Shown one piece after another: positions 11,820-22,987 of a stretch of 64,000 bases of DNA. A program made the translations under genes and the position numbers. The notes beneath the pieces were generated by a model that made no database searches, was not told the DNA's origin, and saw nothing but the letters and a program-made list of their open reading frames with translations. This DNA comes from Ottelia alismoides. Lineage: Eukaryota; Streptophyta; Magnoliopsida; Alismatales; Hydrocharitaceae. Each line of letters opens with the position of its first letter. Position 1 is the stretch's first letter. Where the stretch lies: NCBI GenBank assembly GCA_037367405.1, contig JAZKJV010000681.1:682001-746000 (forward strand). Reading direction: 5' to 3'.

Positions 11820-14147
11820 TCAATGAGGAATAATTATAGTATCAGCACTAATATCAAATGGTTTCCATTCACTTAACATTGATAGTAAACCCCAGAAGTG
11901 GATAGCGCTCACTAACCCAGGTGAATAAGTTCTTCTGCTAAGGGCATCTGCTTCGACGTTCCCCTTACCAGGGTGGTAGGAGATAGTGTAATCATAATCT
12001 TTCAACAACTCTAGCCACCGTCTCTGTCTCATATTAAGCTCCTTTTGATCAAACAGATATTTCAAGCTTTTATGATCGGTGAAGATTTCAAAAGTAATAC
12101 CATACAGGTAGTGTCTCCATATCTTTAAAGAGAAAACTACGGCAGCTAATTCAAGGTCATGTGTTGGGTAGTTCTTCTCATGTGTCCTGAGCTGTCGTGA
12201 TGCATACGCAACTACCTTACCATGTTGCATAAGAACCGCCCCAAGTCCTTCTTTAGATGCGTCCGTGTACAATGTAAACCCTTCCCTCCCGGAGGGTAGA
12301 GTAAGGATGGGTGCAGATGTTAGGCATTCTTTCAGTGTCTGAAAACTAGCTTCATATGTATCAGACCATAAGAATGGGACATCCTTTTGAGTTAGTCTAG
12401 TCATTGGCAATGCTATCCGTGAAAAGTCCTTCACGAATCTTCTATAATATCCAACTAAACCCAGAAAAGATCGTATTTCTATGACAGTCTTCGGGCGTTC
12501 CCAACTCATCACTGCACTAACCTTTGTAGGATCAACTGATATACCTTCCCCAGAAATAACATGGCCTAAGAAAGATACTTCAGATAGCCAGAAGTCACAT
12601 TTGCTATATTTAGCATACAGTTTGCTCTTCCTTAGAGTTTCAAGTGCCTTCCTGAGATGATGTTCATGCAGATATTTATCCTTAGAGTAAATAAGCACAT
12701 CATCAATAAAGACTACTACAAAGTGATCTAAGAACTCCTTGAATACTCTATTCATGAGATCCATGAAGGCTGCTGGGGCGTTTGTTAGTCCAAAAGGCAT
12801 AACTAAGAATTCATAATGTCCGTATCTAGTTCGAAAAGATGTCTTGGGAATATCTGTATCTTTAATTTTCAACTGATGGTATTCAGATCTTAAATCAATC
12901 TTGGAATACACAGTTGAACCTTGTAACTGATCAAAGAGATCATCTATTCTTGGCAGAGGATACTTGTTCTTTATTGTCCTCTTGTTTAGTTGTCTATAGT
13001 CAATGCACAACCGCATCGACCCATCCTTTTTCCTAACAAATAAGACAGGTGCACCCCATGGTGAAGTACTAGGACAAATGAATCCTTTATCTAACAGTTC
13101 TTGCAATTGTACCTTTAACTCTCGTAACTCAGCTGGTGCCATCCTATACGGAGGGATAGAGATAGGCTGAGTATCAGGTATGAGAGAGATTTCAAATTCA
13201 ATCTCTCGCTCACGTGGTAATCCAGGTAGTTCATCTGGAAATACATCAGGAAACTCGCATACTATAGGCACATCTTCTATCATTCTTTCTGATACTGATG
13301 TAGTGGATACATAAGCTAAATAACCTTGGCACCCTTGCTCTAACAACTGTTGTGCCTTCAATATAGAGTTATATTTGATATTATCATTAGATGTCTTTCC
13401 AATGAACTGGAACTCTATCGAGTTAGGAAGGTGGAATGTTACTGTCTTCTGGAAACAGTCAAGACATGCATGATGCCTTTCTAACCAATCCATTCCTAGT
13501 ATAAGATCAAAGTCCTCCATTTCGATTAGTAGGGGTGAAACAGGTAACTGATGTCCTGCTATTAGTATTATACAATTATCCAGGATTTCTCGGATTATAA
13601 ATACTTGTCCTCCTGGTCCCTTGATCAGATAAGACTGTTGTATTTCTACTGGTATCTTACCCAAAGTGGGTACTAACCGTCGAGCAATAAATGAATGCGA
13701 AGCACCAGAATCAAATAAGGCATGTACTGAAAAGCCATGAATAGTAACGGTACCTCGTACGACTGTGCCTGAATTGTAGGCTTGTTCTCCAGTAATTGCA
13801 TTGAGCTGGCCATAAGGAATAGGCAAGCTAGAACCCGCAACACTTTGTGGTGGTTGTTGTGTAGGAGACGCTCCTTGTGAGCCTCGACCTCTACCATGTC
13901 TTCCTCCATGTGTTGCTCCAATGCTCGAGGTGGATGTTATACTATTAATTGGGGTTGATTTAAATCCTGAACCTCTCAACTTCAGACAATCTTTCTTGAT
14001 GTGACCTTCCTGATGACAGTAAAAACACACACGTGCTCCTGTTTGAGCTGAAGATCCAGCCACCGAGGTGCTAGCTCCTACTGCTGAGTCGTGAGGATAT
14101 AGTGGAGGTATAGAGAAACCCCTTCTTCCTGATAATTCCTGACCCAA
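11820..14147 (-). pseudogene. Element D1 zinc knuckle, protease, RT and RNase H
   Basis: An open frame of 775 codons. Residues 41-54 are a CX2CX4HX4C zinc knuckle ([14 protein letters not shown]), the end of Gag. The protease has [12 protein letters not shown] (Asp146). The RT has KIDLR (Asp418) and the FIDD box (480-483). RNase H has LYTDAS (Asp629), a Glu in DLELAAV and TDHKS. RT residue 422 is Glu where copy D2 has Gly (LRSGYHQL), probably a damaging change. The frame starts after a 1-bp deletion near 14220: D2 has CTTTT where D1 has CTTT. Confidence 0.92.
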
Positions 14148-14161
14148 GGTTTGTGGTGAGC

Positions 14162-15027
14162 TTATATTGGAACCAGCTGGATGATAGCGACGATCTCTAT
14201 GATTGTAATGTGCCTTGCTTTGGATGGTCCACCATTAAAGTGGAAATTTCTTCTTTGGCGGTTTTCATCCCTCTCCATCTCAATACGAGAGGCGATGTTC
14301 ATTGCTTCATCTACGGTTGTGGCTCTAAAACCAGCAAGTTTTTCTCGTAGATCTCCCTGAAAACCGCTAACAAATTTGGTAAGACACTCTTGTGGTGAAG
14401 CTTCTAGAGCTGGTGAGTACCGTAGTAGCTCAGTAAAGTGGATATGATAATCTCGTACAGTCTTAGAACCCTGATTTAGAGAAGCCAACTCTCTCCTCTT
14501 TAATTCTTCCCAATGAGAGGGACAAAAGTGAGCTCGGAACCTCTCTTCGAAGATATCCCATGGAACAGGGTCTGCTAACTTCTTGGAAATTGCTCTCCAC
14601 CATCGTCTTGCATAGTCTGCTAAGGAGTAATCAGCAAAGTGCACCCAAGTATCTGCTGGTACGTGTATTATTCTCAACATCCTACTGACGTCATCAAGCC
14701 ATAATTCAGCCTCGGCAGGTGTCTCTAACCTTTGAATCGAAGAATTTTTCCTTTTCGGTAATTATATAGTAATGTTTGGTGTCTAAGGAGGGCCTTCTCC
14801 ATTGCTCCTTCAACCGGGGAAGGAGCAGACTCAGTTGAAGGATGGTAACTAGATTCTTCCTCAGAAAGATGGACAGAACCTTCAATCCTAGCATCCGCAG
14901 GCTTAGATGCCTCGGGTCTCTCAGCCTGTGCATTGAGCCTCTCCTCCAATGGTTGTTGCCTTTGCCCTATGTCTTGGAGCATTGCCATCATAGCCGCTAA
15001 TTGTCTAGACATGTCTTGGTCTGCCAT
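14162..15027 (-). pseudogene. Element D1 gag, two frameshifts
   Basis: The likely start is the ATG at 15027 (MADQDMSRQLAAMM). The first block ends in a shifted frame at 14725, where D1 lacks one base present in D2 (CTCTAACC against CTCTACACC). The second block, 14162-14680, has the capsid domain (WVHFADYSLADYARRWWRAI to LTKFVSGFQGDLREK). It is then shifted again near 14220, just before the zinc knuckle. The protein would form the particle around the RNA. Confidence 0.85.
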
Positions 15028-15210
15028 GATCCTAGGATGAGTCAAGGTCAAAGGTCAAATCCTATATGTCTTAGCATGATGTACATAAGGGACAATGACT
15101 TGTGAATGGTACTGCAGTCATTTATTAAGATAAAAGGATCTTAATACAACCTTAGTTTCTGAATATCGCTCATAGTTATTAATTACTAAATAAATTACTG
15201 GAGTAACCAA
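15028..15210 (-). other. Element D1 leader
   Basis: A short AT-rich leader between the primer site and gag, with no frame of its own. It is almost the same as 22791-22972 in copy D2. Confidence 0.7.
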
Positions 15211-15222
15211 GCTCTGATACCA
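15211..15222 (-). other. Element D1 primer binding site (initiator tRNA-Met)
   Basis: The minus strand reads TGGTATCAGAGC three bases after the LTR end TGACA. This is the usual complement of the initiator tRNA-Met 3' end. Confidence 0.92.
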
Positions 15223-16780
15223 ATCTGTCACGACCCCGTTTCCCGGGCCGTCGGATCCTCCCATATCCGGATCTGGTTACTCAGCAATAATTTATTCAAC
15301 AATCACAACTAACATTCAGAAATATACTGCAAATAAAAATACTCGGAAGAAAGTATTTCATCACTTTTCCATTCACAAAATAAAGTTCAGATGATACACT
15401 GTCCCACTATAACCATTACATGTACATCAACTTGAAAGGAAAATATACGAAAGATTACTAACTACCTTAAAGAGTAAAGCTATTGTGCCTGGCTAGATGT
15501 CTAGTATGTAAGCCGGATGAATTTTTAAAGTCCTTGCGATGGCTCACCGATACTTGTTGGGTTTTACATAATTCATAGGATAATAAATAGCGAATGCTAA
15601 GTAACGAAGAAAAGAAAAGCAAACAAATTGTGTAATTTTTCAAAACTTGATATCACAAAAATTTCATTCTTTCTCATTAATTTAAGTCCTATTCCTTTTT
15701 ATTCCACATCAGGGATTAGTCCAGGGGAACACCACCATTCTTGGACTCCGAAGCTGTGGACACTTCGGGATTGGAGATTGTGTTGATCTTGGTAATCTTA
15801 TGCCGCCGCACGTCGCCTCAACCAATCCTCCAATACTATCCTGACAATTTCTTTTGCTTTTATTAAACAGGATCTCAACACTCAGCCTGGAAAATCAAAT
15901 GAGCACACCGTCCTCGAGGACTTGGTTGCTTAAAACCTCAGGCTAACATTTAATCATATAACCTAGCGGCTTTAAATACATATTATCGTGACCCAGCCGC
16001 TATTGAACCACCCATGCCTCCACATGGCACGACCACATCTTCCGTCGTTCCAACCCGAATATATTGGCTCCCGGTACCACGCGTTGCAAAACATTCAATT
16101 TGTGCGCACTTATCATAACAGGGCAACCATGTACCACCTAGGTAGGGAAACGCCAATACGGGTTCCTTCCGACAACCTACAGGTTGCATGCCCGACCTAT
16201 AGTACTACTCCCAGTCATCCTTATCGTGACACATGATCCTTTTCAGGATCCAACTCAAATCACACCAATTCACATGATGTAATTCTTTCGTTAAGTCTTT
16301 GATTTGCATATAAACCGCAATACTTAGTATCGACTCACATATATATTATTCATAACCATATGTATACTCCTATTTATGCCTATTTTAACTCCCAAACCCT
16401 AACTTTCAGAGCCAACGCATCAATTTGATGCGTAAATCTTATTTTAGTGGGAATCACAAAGCAATTCTGACTTTTTCAAAAATAACCAAAATTAGGGTTC
16501 TTCGTAGCAAAGAACACAAAATCAAGAATTTCAATAATTTCATATGAAAACCCAACAGCAAAAGAAAGGATTTCGTTACCTAATCGAGCTCTCTCTCGTG
16601 TATGCAAGGCTTTATCGAGTTTCATTTTTAGAAAGGCTATTTTAAGGCTCCTGAAAGGATCGAATTTCATTTTTCATATCAAAACGCTAAGAACATGTTA
16701 AGAACGTGAAGTACGAACGAAGAACGTGAAGAACGCGAAGAACGAACGAAGAACGTCAAGAACATATTTTCTCTTAAAAT

Positions 16781-16907
16781 TTCGGCAGAGTTCCCCCTTA
16801 TATCGGGACATATTTCTCGGAAAATTTCGACAGAGTTTCCCCTTATATTGGGACATATTTATCAGAAAATTTTGGCAGAATTTCCCCTTATATTGGGACA
16901 TATTTCA
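16781..16907 (-). repeat. 45-bp tandem repeat, about three copies, in the D middle LTR
   Basis: Units start at 16781, 16826 and 16871 with the shared text CAGAGTTTCCCCTTATAT and GGGACATATTT. Because 45 is a multiple of three, the minus strand reads as a 15-residue peptide repeat (MSQYKGKLCRNF type). The frame is short and lies inside an LTR, so I do not call a gene. The right LTR has the same array at 24528-24654. Confidence 0.85.
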
Positions 16908-17003
16908 AAATAAAAACGAAAAGAGTTTCCTCTATAAAATCAATCGAGAGGAAAATAACAACGAAACTGAAAGAATATACTCAACAACAAGAGATGAAGA
17001 ACT

Positions 17004-17267
17004 GGTAGACACCACACATCTTAGGTGAGTGAACGTGTGACGAATCACAGGGTCACTGATGTGCATAGCCGCCCGCACCTAAGTAGGGTATTACACAGAT
17101 TTCTTCATCAAAATAACTATAAAAGCATAATACAAAGAATAGAAACATAAACGATGGAGAATCGGTAGACACCACGCGTCTTAGATGAGTGAACGTGTGA
17201 CGAATCACAGGGTCACTGACGTGCATAGCCGCCCGCACCTAAGTAGGCTGTTACACAGATTTCTCCT
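17004..17267 (-). repeat. Direct duplication of about 105 bp inside the D middle LTR
   Basis: Copies start at 17004 and 17164 (GGTAGACACCAC) and end with TTACACAGATTTCT. The spacing is 160 bp. The right LTR has the same pair starting at 24751 and 24911, so the duplication predates the tandem element. Confidence 0.85.
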
Positions 17268-17519
17268 CGAACCACAGCAGGAAAACGAATCGGAAAGAAA
17301 GATGAATCAAGAACAAAACTTGGAAGAACAAGAGTATGAATTGAAAGCCTATCTTACGAAGCAACTAAGAGAGGATCATACCTTTCTCCTCCTCATTCTC
17401 CCGGCAGCGCTTCGCTAGCGCTCCTCTCTCGCCTCCCACTCCTCCTCCCAACCTCTCGACCCTAGCCCTTGGGGTGGTGGTGGTAGTGGAAGTTGTAGAG
17501 AATGAATGGGTAGGGGGTC

Positions 17520-17527
17520 TATTTATA
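17520..17527 (-). promoter_or_regulatory. TATA box of D middle LTR
   Basis: The minus strand reads CCTATAAATAGACC. Five CCATGG palindromes lie just upstream (17547-17612). The TATA is 475 bases from the LTR start and is conserved in the right LTR at 25267-25274. Confidence 0.65.
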
Positions 17528-18143
17528 GGCCCCAGAAAACCACTAACCATGGTTAGAAAACCATGGTTTAGACTTTAACCATGGTTTAGCGGCCCATGGT
17601 TTTGGCCCATGGTTTTAGCCAAAACTTATCCCAAACTTGGAGCTCAAGTTAGAACATTCTAGAGGATTCTAGATTCGCTAATGACGCTTAATTAACACTA
17701 ATCGTGATTAACTTTCACTAATCGCGATTTGACTTTCGCGGCTTATGCTTATCTTTTGTTAACTATTGATTAGTGTTTACTAATGATCATTAGCGGCTTT
17801 CACTCGTTATTAATTTCTTTAATCATGTTTAATTAGTTTTAATTACAGTCATTATGGATTAATGACTTCTCTTTCTTCGGAAAATCATAACAATTCGAAA
17901 CGAAGTCCGATTCACATGAAACAAATTTCGTTGGTTTTCTCTTGACGAGCCGGATCTTATTATACAGGATCCGAGATATGCCAAGTTTAAGGCTTTACAA
18001 TTATAACAACCTTAAAGGAAGTCTCGTCCTCGAGACTAGAAATGCAGGCATAACAACCTTAAAGAGGATTGAAATCATAACAACCTTAAAGAGAATGAAC
18101 GTCATGTCATTTAAAATGAACATATACATAATACATAATGTTA

Positions 18144-19517
18144 TCATTCAAACAAGTATGGGTATTTCTCTCTCATTTCTACCTCAGGTTCCCATGTGGC
18201 TTCTTCAAACTCTTGGTTTCGCCACAATACTTTAACTAGAGGCACCTCTTTGTTTCTCAACTTCTTGATATCCCTTTCAAGTATTTGCACAGGTATCTCT
18301 TGGTATGTCAAGTCTGGCTCAACATGTAAATCATCATAACTTATCTTATGCTCTGAATCCCTAATGTACTTTCTCAGATTTGATACATGAAATACATCAT
18401 GTATTGTCGAAAGATGTGGAGGAAGTGCAAGTCTATAGGCAACTTTTCCAATCCGTTGAATAATTTCAAAGGGACCCACGAACCTGGGTGCTAACTTCCC
18501 ACGCAAGCCAAACCTCTGAACACCCTTCATAGGTGATACTTTGAGAAATACAAAGTCACCTACCTCAAATTCAAGGTCTCTTCACCTGGTATCACTATAA
18601 CTTTTCTGGCGACTCTGGGCAGTTAATAGTCTTTTTCTAGCAAGTTCTACAGCTTCCCGTGTCTCCTGAAGTCTATCTGAATCATAAAGGTTCTTTATTC
18701 CAACCTCTTGCCAACACAAAGGAGTAGTACACCTTCGTCCATATAGTGCTTCAAATGGTGCCATGCCAATACATGTATGGTAACTATAATTGTAGGTGAA
18801 TTCTACAAGAGGCAAATGTTTAATCCACGATCCCTTCCATTCTAAGGCACATGCTCGTAGCATATCCTCTAGTGTCTGAATCGTACGTTCTGACTGACCA
18901 TTTGTTTGTGGATGATATGTTGTACTCAAGCATAGTTGTGTACCTAAGGCTTTCATGAAGTTCTCCCAATAGTGTGAGGTGAATCGTGAATCTCGATCAG
19001 AAACTACTTCCTTCGGGATACCATGGAGGCGAATCACATGCGTAATATATAACTCAGCCAGCTGGTCTGGAGTGAAAGATAAGCTTATCGGAATGAAGTG
19101 TGCTACCTTTGTCAGACGATCTATTATAACCCAGATACTATCTTTACTACCAGTCGTCTGAGGTAAGCCAGTAACGAAATCCATGGAAATGCTTTCTCAT
19201 TTCCATTCAGGTATAGGGAGGGGTTGCAATAATCCTGGTGGCTTTTGGTGTGAAGCCTTTACTTGCTGGCAAGTGAAACATGAATTCACAAACTCAGCAA
19301 CATCTTTCTTCATTCCCGGCCACCAAAAGTATGAATGAAGATTCTTATACATCTTCGTAATTCCTGGATGAATAGATAATCTAGAACAATGAGTTTCTCG
19401 TAAGATGTCTTTCATTAGTTCAGGTGTGTTTGGTACACAAAATCTGTGATGATTATACAGTAAACCATCTTGTATCTGGAATCCCTCTATCTCATTCTTC
19501 TCAAGTTGTTGTTTCAA
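18144..19517 (-). pseudogene. Element D2 integrase and chromodomain, three pieces
   Basis: Homologous to D1 10383-11756. The pieces are 19197-19517 (HHCC zinc site), 18582-19184 (catalytic core with MDFVTGLP, SDRDSRF and NGQSE) and 18144-18530 (linker and chromodomain). Stops replace Arg codons at the two breaks: near 18579 D1 has CGA, and near 19194 D1 has CGG. It also carries Asn for Asp in the HPQTNGQSE motif. Non-functional. Confidence 0.88.
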
Positions 19518-19652
19518 GTCTTTAAGGACTGGATCATCCTCCTGTCCTTTCTTTATTTTATCCCATATTTCTGGTTTGTATCGATGAGGAATAATTATAG
19601 TATCAGCACTACTATCAAATGGTTTCCATTCACTTAACGTTGATAGTAAACC

Positions 19653-20194
19653 CTAGAAGTGGATAGCGCTCACTAACCCAGGTGAATAAGTTCTTCTGCT
19701 AAGGGCATCTGCTACGACGTTCCCCTTACCAGGGTGGTAGGAGATAGTGCAATCATAATCTTTCAACAACTCTAGCCACCGTCTCTGTCTCATATTGAGC
19801 TCCTTTTGATCAAACAGATATTTCAAGCTTTTATGATCGGTGAAGATTTCAAAAGTAATACCATACAGGTAGTGTCTCCATATCTTTAAAGCGAAGACTA
19901 CGGTAGCTAATTCAAGGTCATGTGTTGGGTAGTTCTTCTCATGTGTCCTGAGTTGTCGTGATGCATACGCAACTACCTTACAATGTTGCATAAGAACCGC
20001 CCCAAGTCCTTCTTTATATGCGCAGTGTACAATGTAAACCCTTCACTCCCGGAGGGTAGAGTAAGGATGGGTGCAGATGTTAGGCATTCTTTCAGTGTCT
20101 GAAAACTAGCTTCACATGTATCAGACCATAAGAATGGGACCTCCTTTTGAGTTAGTCTAGTCATTGGCAATGCTATCCGTGAAAAGTCCTTCAC
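19653..20194 (-). pseudogene. Element D2 RNase H, frameshifted
   Basis: Two overlapping frames, 19973-20194 and 19653-19991, together match D1 RNase H. The break is near 20021, where D2 reads ATATGCGCAGTG and D1 reads AGATGCGTCCGTG. The catalytic TDAS segment is destroyed, while TDHKS and the ADALSRR end remain. A TAG at the end replaces a Trp codon (TGG in D1). Confidence 0.82.
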
Positions 20195-20230
20195 GAATCT
20201 TCTATAATATCCAACTAAACCCAGAAAAGA

Positions 20231-21586
20231 TCATATTTCTGTGACAGTCTTTGGGTGTTCCCAACTCATCACTGCACTAACCTTTGTAGGATCAACTGAT
20301 ATACCTTCCTCAGAAATAACATGGCATAAGAAAGATACTTCAGATAGCCAGAAGTCACATTTGCTATATTTAGCATACAGTTTGTTCTTCCTTAGAGTTT
20401 CAAGTGCCTTCCTGAGATGATGTTCATGCAGATATTTATCCTTAGAGTAAATAAGCACATAATCAATAAAGACTACTACAAAGTGATCTAAGAACTCCTT
20501 GAATACTCTATTCATGAGATCCATGAAGGCTGCTGGGGCGTTTGTTAGTCCAAAAGGCATAACTAAGAATTCATATTGTCTGTATCTAGTTCGAAAAGAT
20601 GTCTTGGGAATATCTGTATCTTTAATTTTCAACTGATGGTATCCAGATCTTAAATCAATCTTGGAATACACAGTTGAACCTTGTAACTGATCAAAGAGAT
20701 CATCTATTCTTGGCATAGGATACTTGTTCTTTATTGTCCTCTTCTTTAGTTGTCTATAGTCAATGCACAACCGCATCGACCCATCCTTTTTCCTAACAAA
20801 TAAGACAGGTGCACCCCATGGTGAAGTACTAGGACGAATGAATCCTTTATCTAACAGTTCTTGCAATTGTACCTTTAACTCTCGTAACTCAGCTGGTGCC
20901 ATCCTATACGGAGGGATAGAGATAGGCTGAGTATCAGGTATGAGAGAGATTTCAAATTCAATCTCTCGCTCAGGTGGTAATCCAGGTAGTTCATCTGGAA
21001 ATACATCAGGAAACTCGCATACTATAGGCACATCTTCTATCATTCTTTCTGACCCTGATGTAGTGGATACATAAGCTAAATAACCTTGGCACCCTTGCTC
21101 TAACAACTGTTGTGCCTTCAATGTAGAGATATATTTGATATTATCATTGGATGTCTTTCCAATGAACTGGAACTCTATCGAGTTAGGAAGGTGGAATGTT
21201 ACTGTCTTCTGGAAACAGTCAAGACATGCATGATGCCTTTCTAACCAATCCATTCCTAGTATGAGATCAAAGTCCTCCATTTCGATAAGTAGTCGTGAAA
21301 CAGGTAACTGATGTCCTGCTATTAGTATTATATAATTATCCAGGATTTCTCGGATTATAAATACTTGTCCTCTTGGTCCCTTGATCAGATAGGACTGTTG
21401 TATTTCTACTGGTATCTTACCCAAAGTGGGTACTAACCGTCGAGCAATAAATGAATGTGAAGCACCAGAATCAAATAAGGCATGTACTGAAAAGCCATGA
21501 ATAGTAACGGTACCTCGTACGACTGTGCCTGAATTGTAGGCTTGTTCTTCAGTAATTGCATTGAGCTGGCCATTAGGAATAGGCAA
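20231..21586 (-). pseudogene. Element D2 protease and RT with altered active site
   Basis: An open frame of 451 codons matching D1. The protease motif [11 protein letters not shown] is intact. The RT catalytic box reads FIDY instead of FIDD (about 20458-20469), which removes an essential metal-binding Asp. The frame ends at a TGA at 20231-20233 where D1 has CGA. The FLGHV segment reads FLCHV. Confidence 0.9.
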
Positions 21587-21724
21587 GCTAGAACCCGCAA
21601 CACTTTGTGGTGGTTGTTGTGTAGGAGACGCTCCTTGTGAGCCTCGACCTCTACCATGTCTTCCTCCATGTGTTGCTCCATTGCTCGAGGTGGATGTTAT
21701 ACTATTAATTAGGGTTGATTTAAA

Positions 21725-22789
21725 TCATGAACCTCTCAACTTCAGACAATCTTTCTTGATGTGGCCTTCCTGATGACAGTAAAAACACACACGTGCTCCT
21801 GTTTGAGCTGAAGATCCAGCCACCGAGGTGCTAGATCCTGCTGCTGAGTCGTGAGGATATAGTGGAGGTCTAGAGAAACCCCTTCTTCCTGATAATTCCT
21901 GACCCAAGGTCTGTGGTGAGCTTATATTGGTTTCAGCTGGATGATAGCGACGATCTCTACGATTGTAATGTGCCTTGCTTTTGGATGGTCCACCATTAAA
22001 GTGGAAATTTCTTCTTTGGCGGTTTTCATCCCTCTCCATCTCAATAGGAGAGGCGATGTTCATTGCTTCATCTACGGTTGTGGCTCTAAAACCATCAAGT
22101 TTTTCTCGTAGATCTCCCTAAAGACCGCTAACAAATTTGGTAAGACACTCTTGTGGTGAAGCTTCTAGAGCTGGTGAGTACCGTAGTAGCTCAGTAAAGT
22201 GGATATGATAATCTCGTACAGTCTTAGAACCCTGATTCAGAGAAGCCAACTCTCTCCTCTTTAATTCTTCCCAATGAGAGGGACAAAAGTGAGCTCGGAA
22301 CCTCTCTTTGAAGATATCCCATGGAACAGGGTCTGCTAACTTCTTGGAAATTGCTCTCCACCATCGTCTTGCATAGTCTGCTAAGGAGTAATCAGCAAAG
22401 TGCACCCAAGTATCTGCTGGTGCGTGTATTATTCTCAACATCCTACTGACGTCATCAAGCCATAATTCAGCCTCGGCATGTGTCTCTACACCTTTGAATC
22501 GAGGAATTTTTCCTTTTCGGAAATTATCTAGTTATGTTTGGTGTCTAAGGAGGGCCTTCTCCATTGCTCCTTCAACCGGGGTAGGAGTAGACTCAGTTGA
22601 AGGATGGTAACTAGATTCTTCCTCAGAAAGATGGACAGAACCTTCAATCCTAGCATCCGCAGGCTTAGATGCCTCGGGTCTCTCAGCCTGTGCATTGAGC
22701 CTCTCCTCCAATGCTTGTTGCCTTTGCCCCATGTCTTGGAGCATTGTCATCATAGCCGCTAATTGTCTAGACATGTCTTGGTCTGCCAT
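21725..22789 (-). pseudogene. Element D2 gag, several breaks
   Basis: The start ATG is at 22789 (MADQDMSRQLAAMM). The pieces are 22532-22789, 22118-22441 (capsid domain) and 21725-22063 (zinc knuckle [14 protein letters not shown]). One break is CAG to TAG near 22115 (Gln in D1). Another is TTA to TAA near 22531. A further stop follows the knuckle near 21725, where the text TTTAAATCATGAACC differs from D1. D2 keeps the base deleted in D1 near 14220, so D2 shows the original frame there. Confidence 0.85.
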
Positions 22790-22972
22790 GATCCTGGGAT
22801 GAGTTAAGGTCAAAGGTCAAATCCTATATGTCTTAACATGATGTACATAAGGGAGAATGACTTGTGAATGGTACTGTAGTCATTTATTAAGATAAAAGGA
22901 TCTTAATACAACCTTAGTTTCTGAATATCGCTCATAGTTATTAATTACTAAATAAATTACTGGAGTAACCAA

Positions 22973-22984
22973 GCTCTGATACCA
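22973..22984 (-). other. Element D2 primer binding site (initiator tRNA-Met)
   Basis: Minus-strand TGGTATCAGAGC, identical to the D1 site and again three bases from the LTR end. Confidence 0.92.
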
Positions 22985-22987
22985 ATC

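Larger units (their letters stand above)
15226..17999 (-). repeat. Element D middle LTR, 2774 bp, shared by both copies
   Basis: It runs from TGTAAAGCC at 17999 to TGACA at 15226 on the minus strand. It serves as 5' LTR of D1 and 3' LTR of D2. It contains a TATA box (17520-17527), a CCATGG cluster upstream of it, a duplicated block of about 105 bp with 160-bp spacing, three 45-bp repeats, and a GAACG-rich stretch (about 16695-16765). Confidence 0.92.

Noticed and set aside
18000..18012. Placing the D LTR start at TGTTATAATT instead of TGTAAAG
   Set aside because: The outer right LTR ends at TGTAAAG directly against element B sequence, which fixes the true start.
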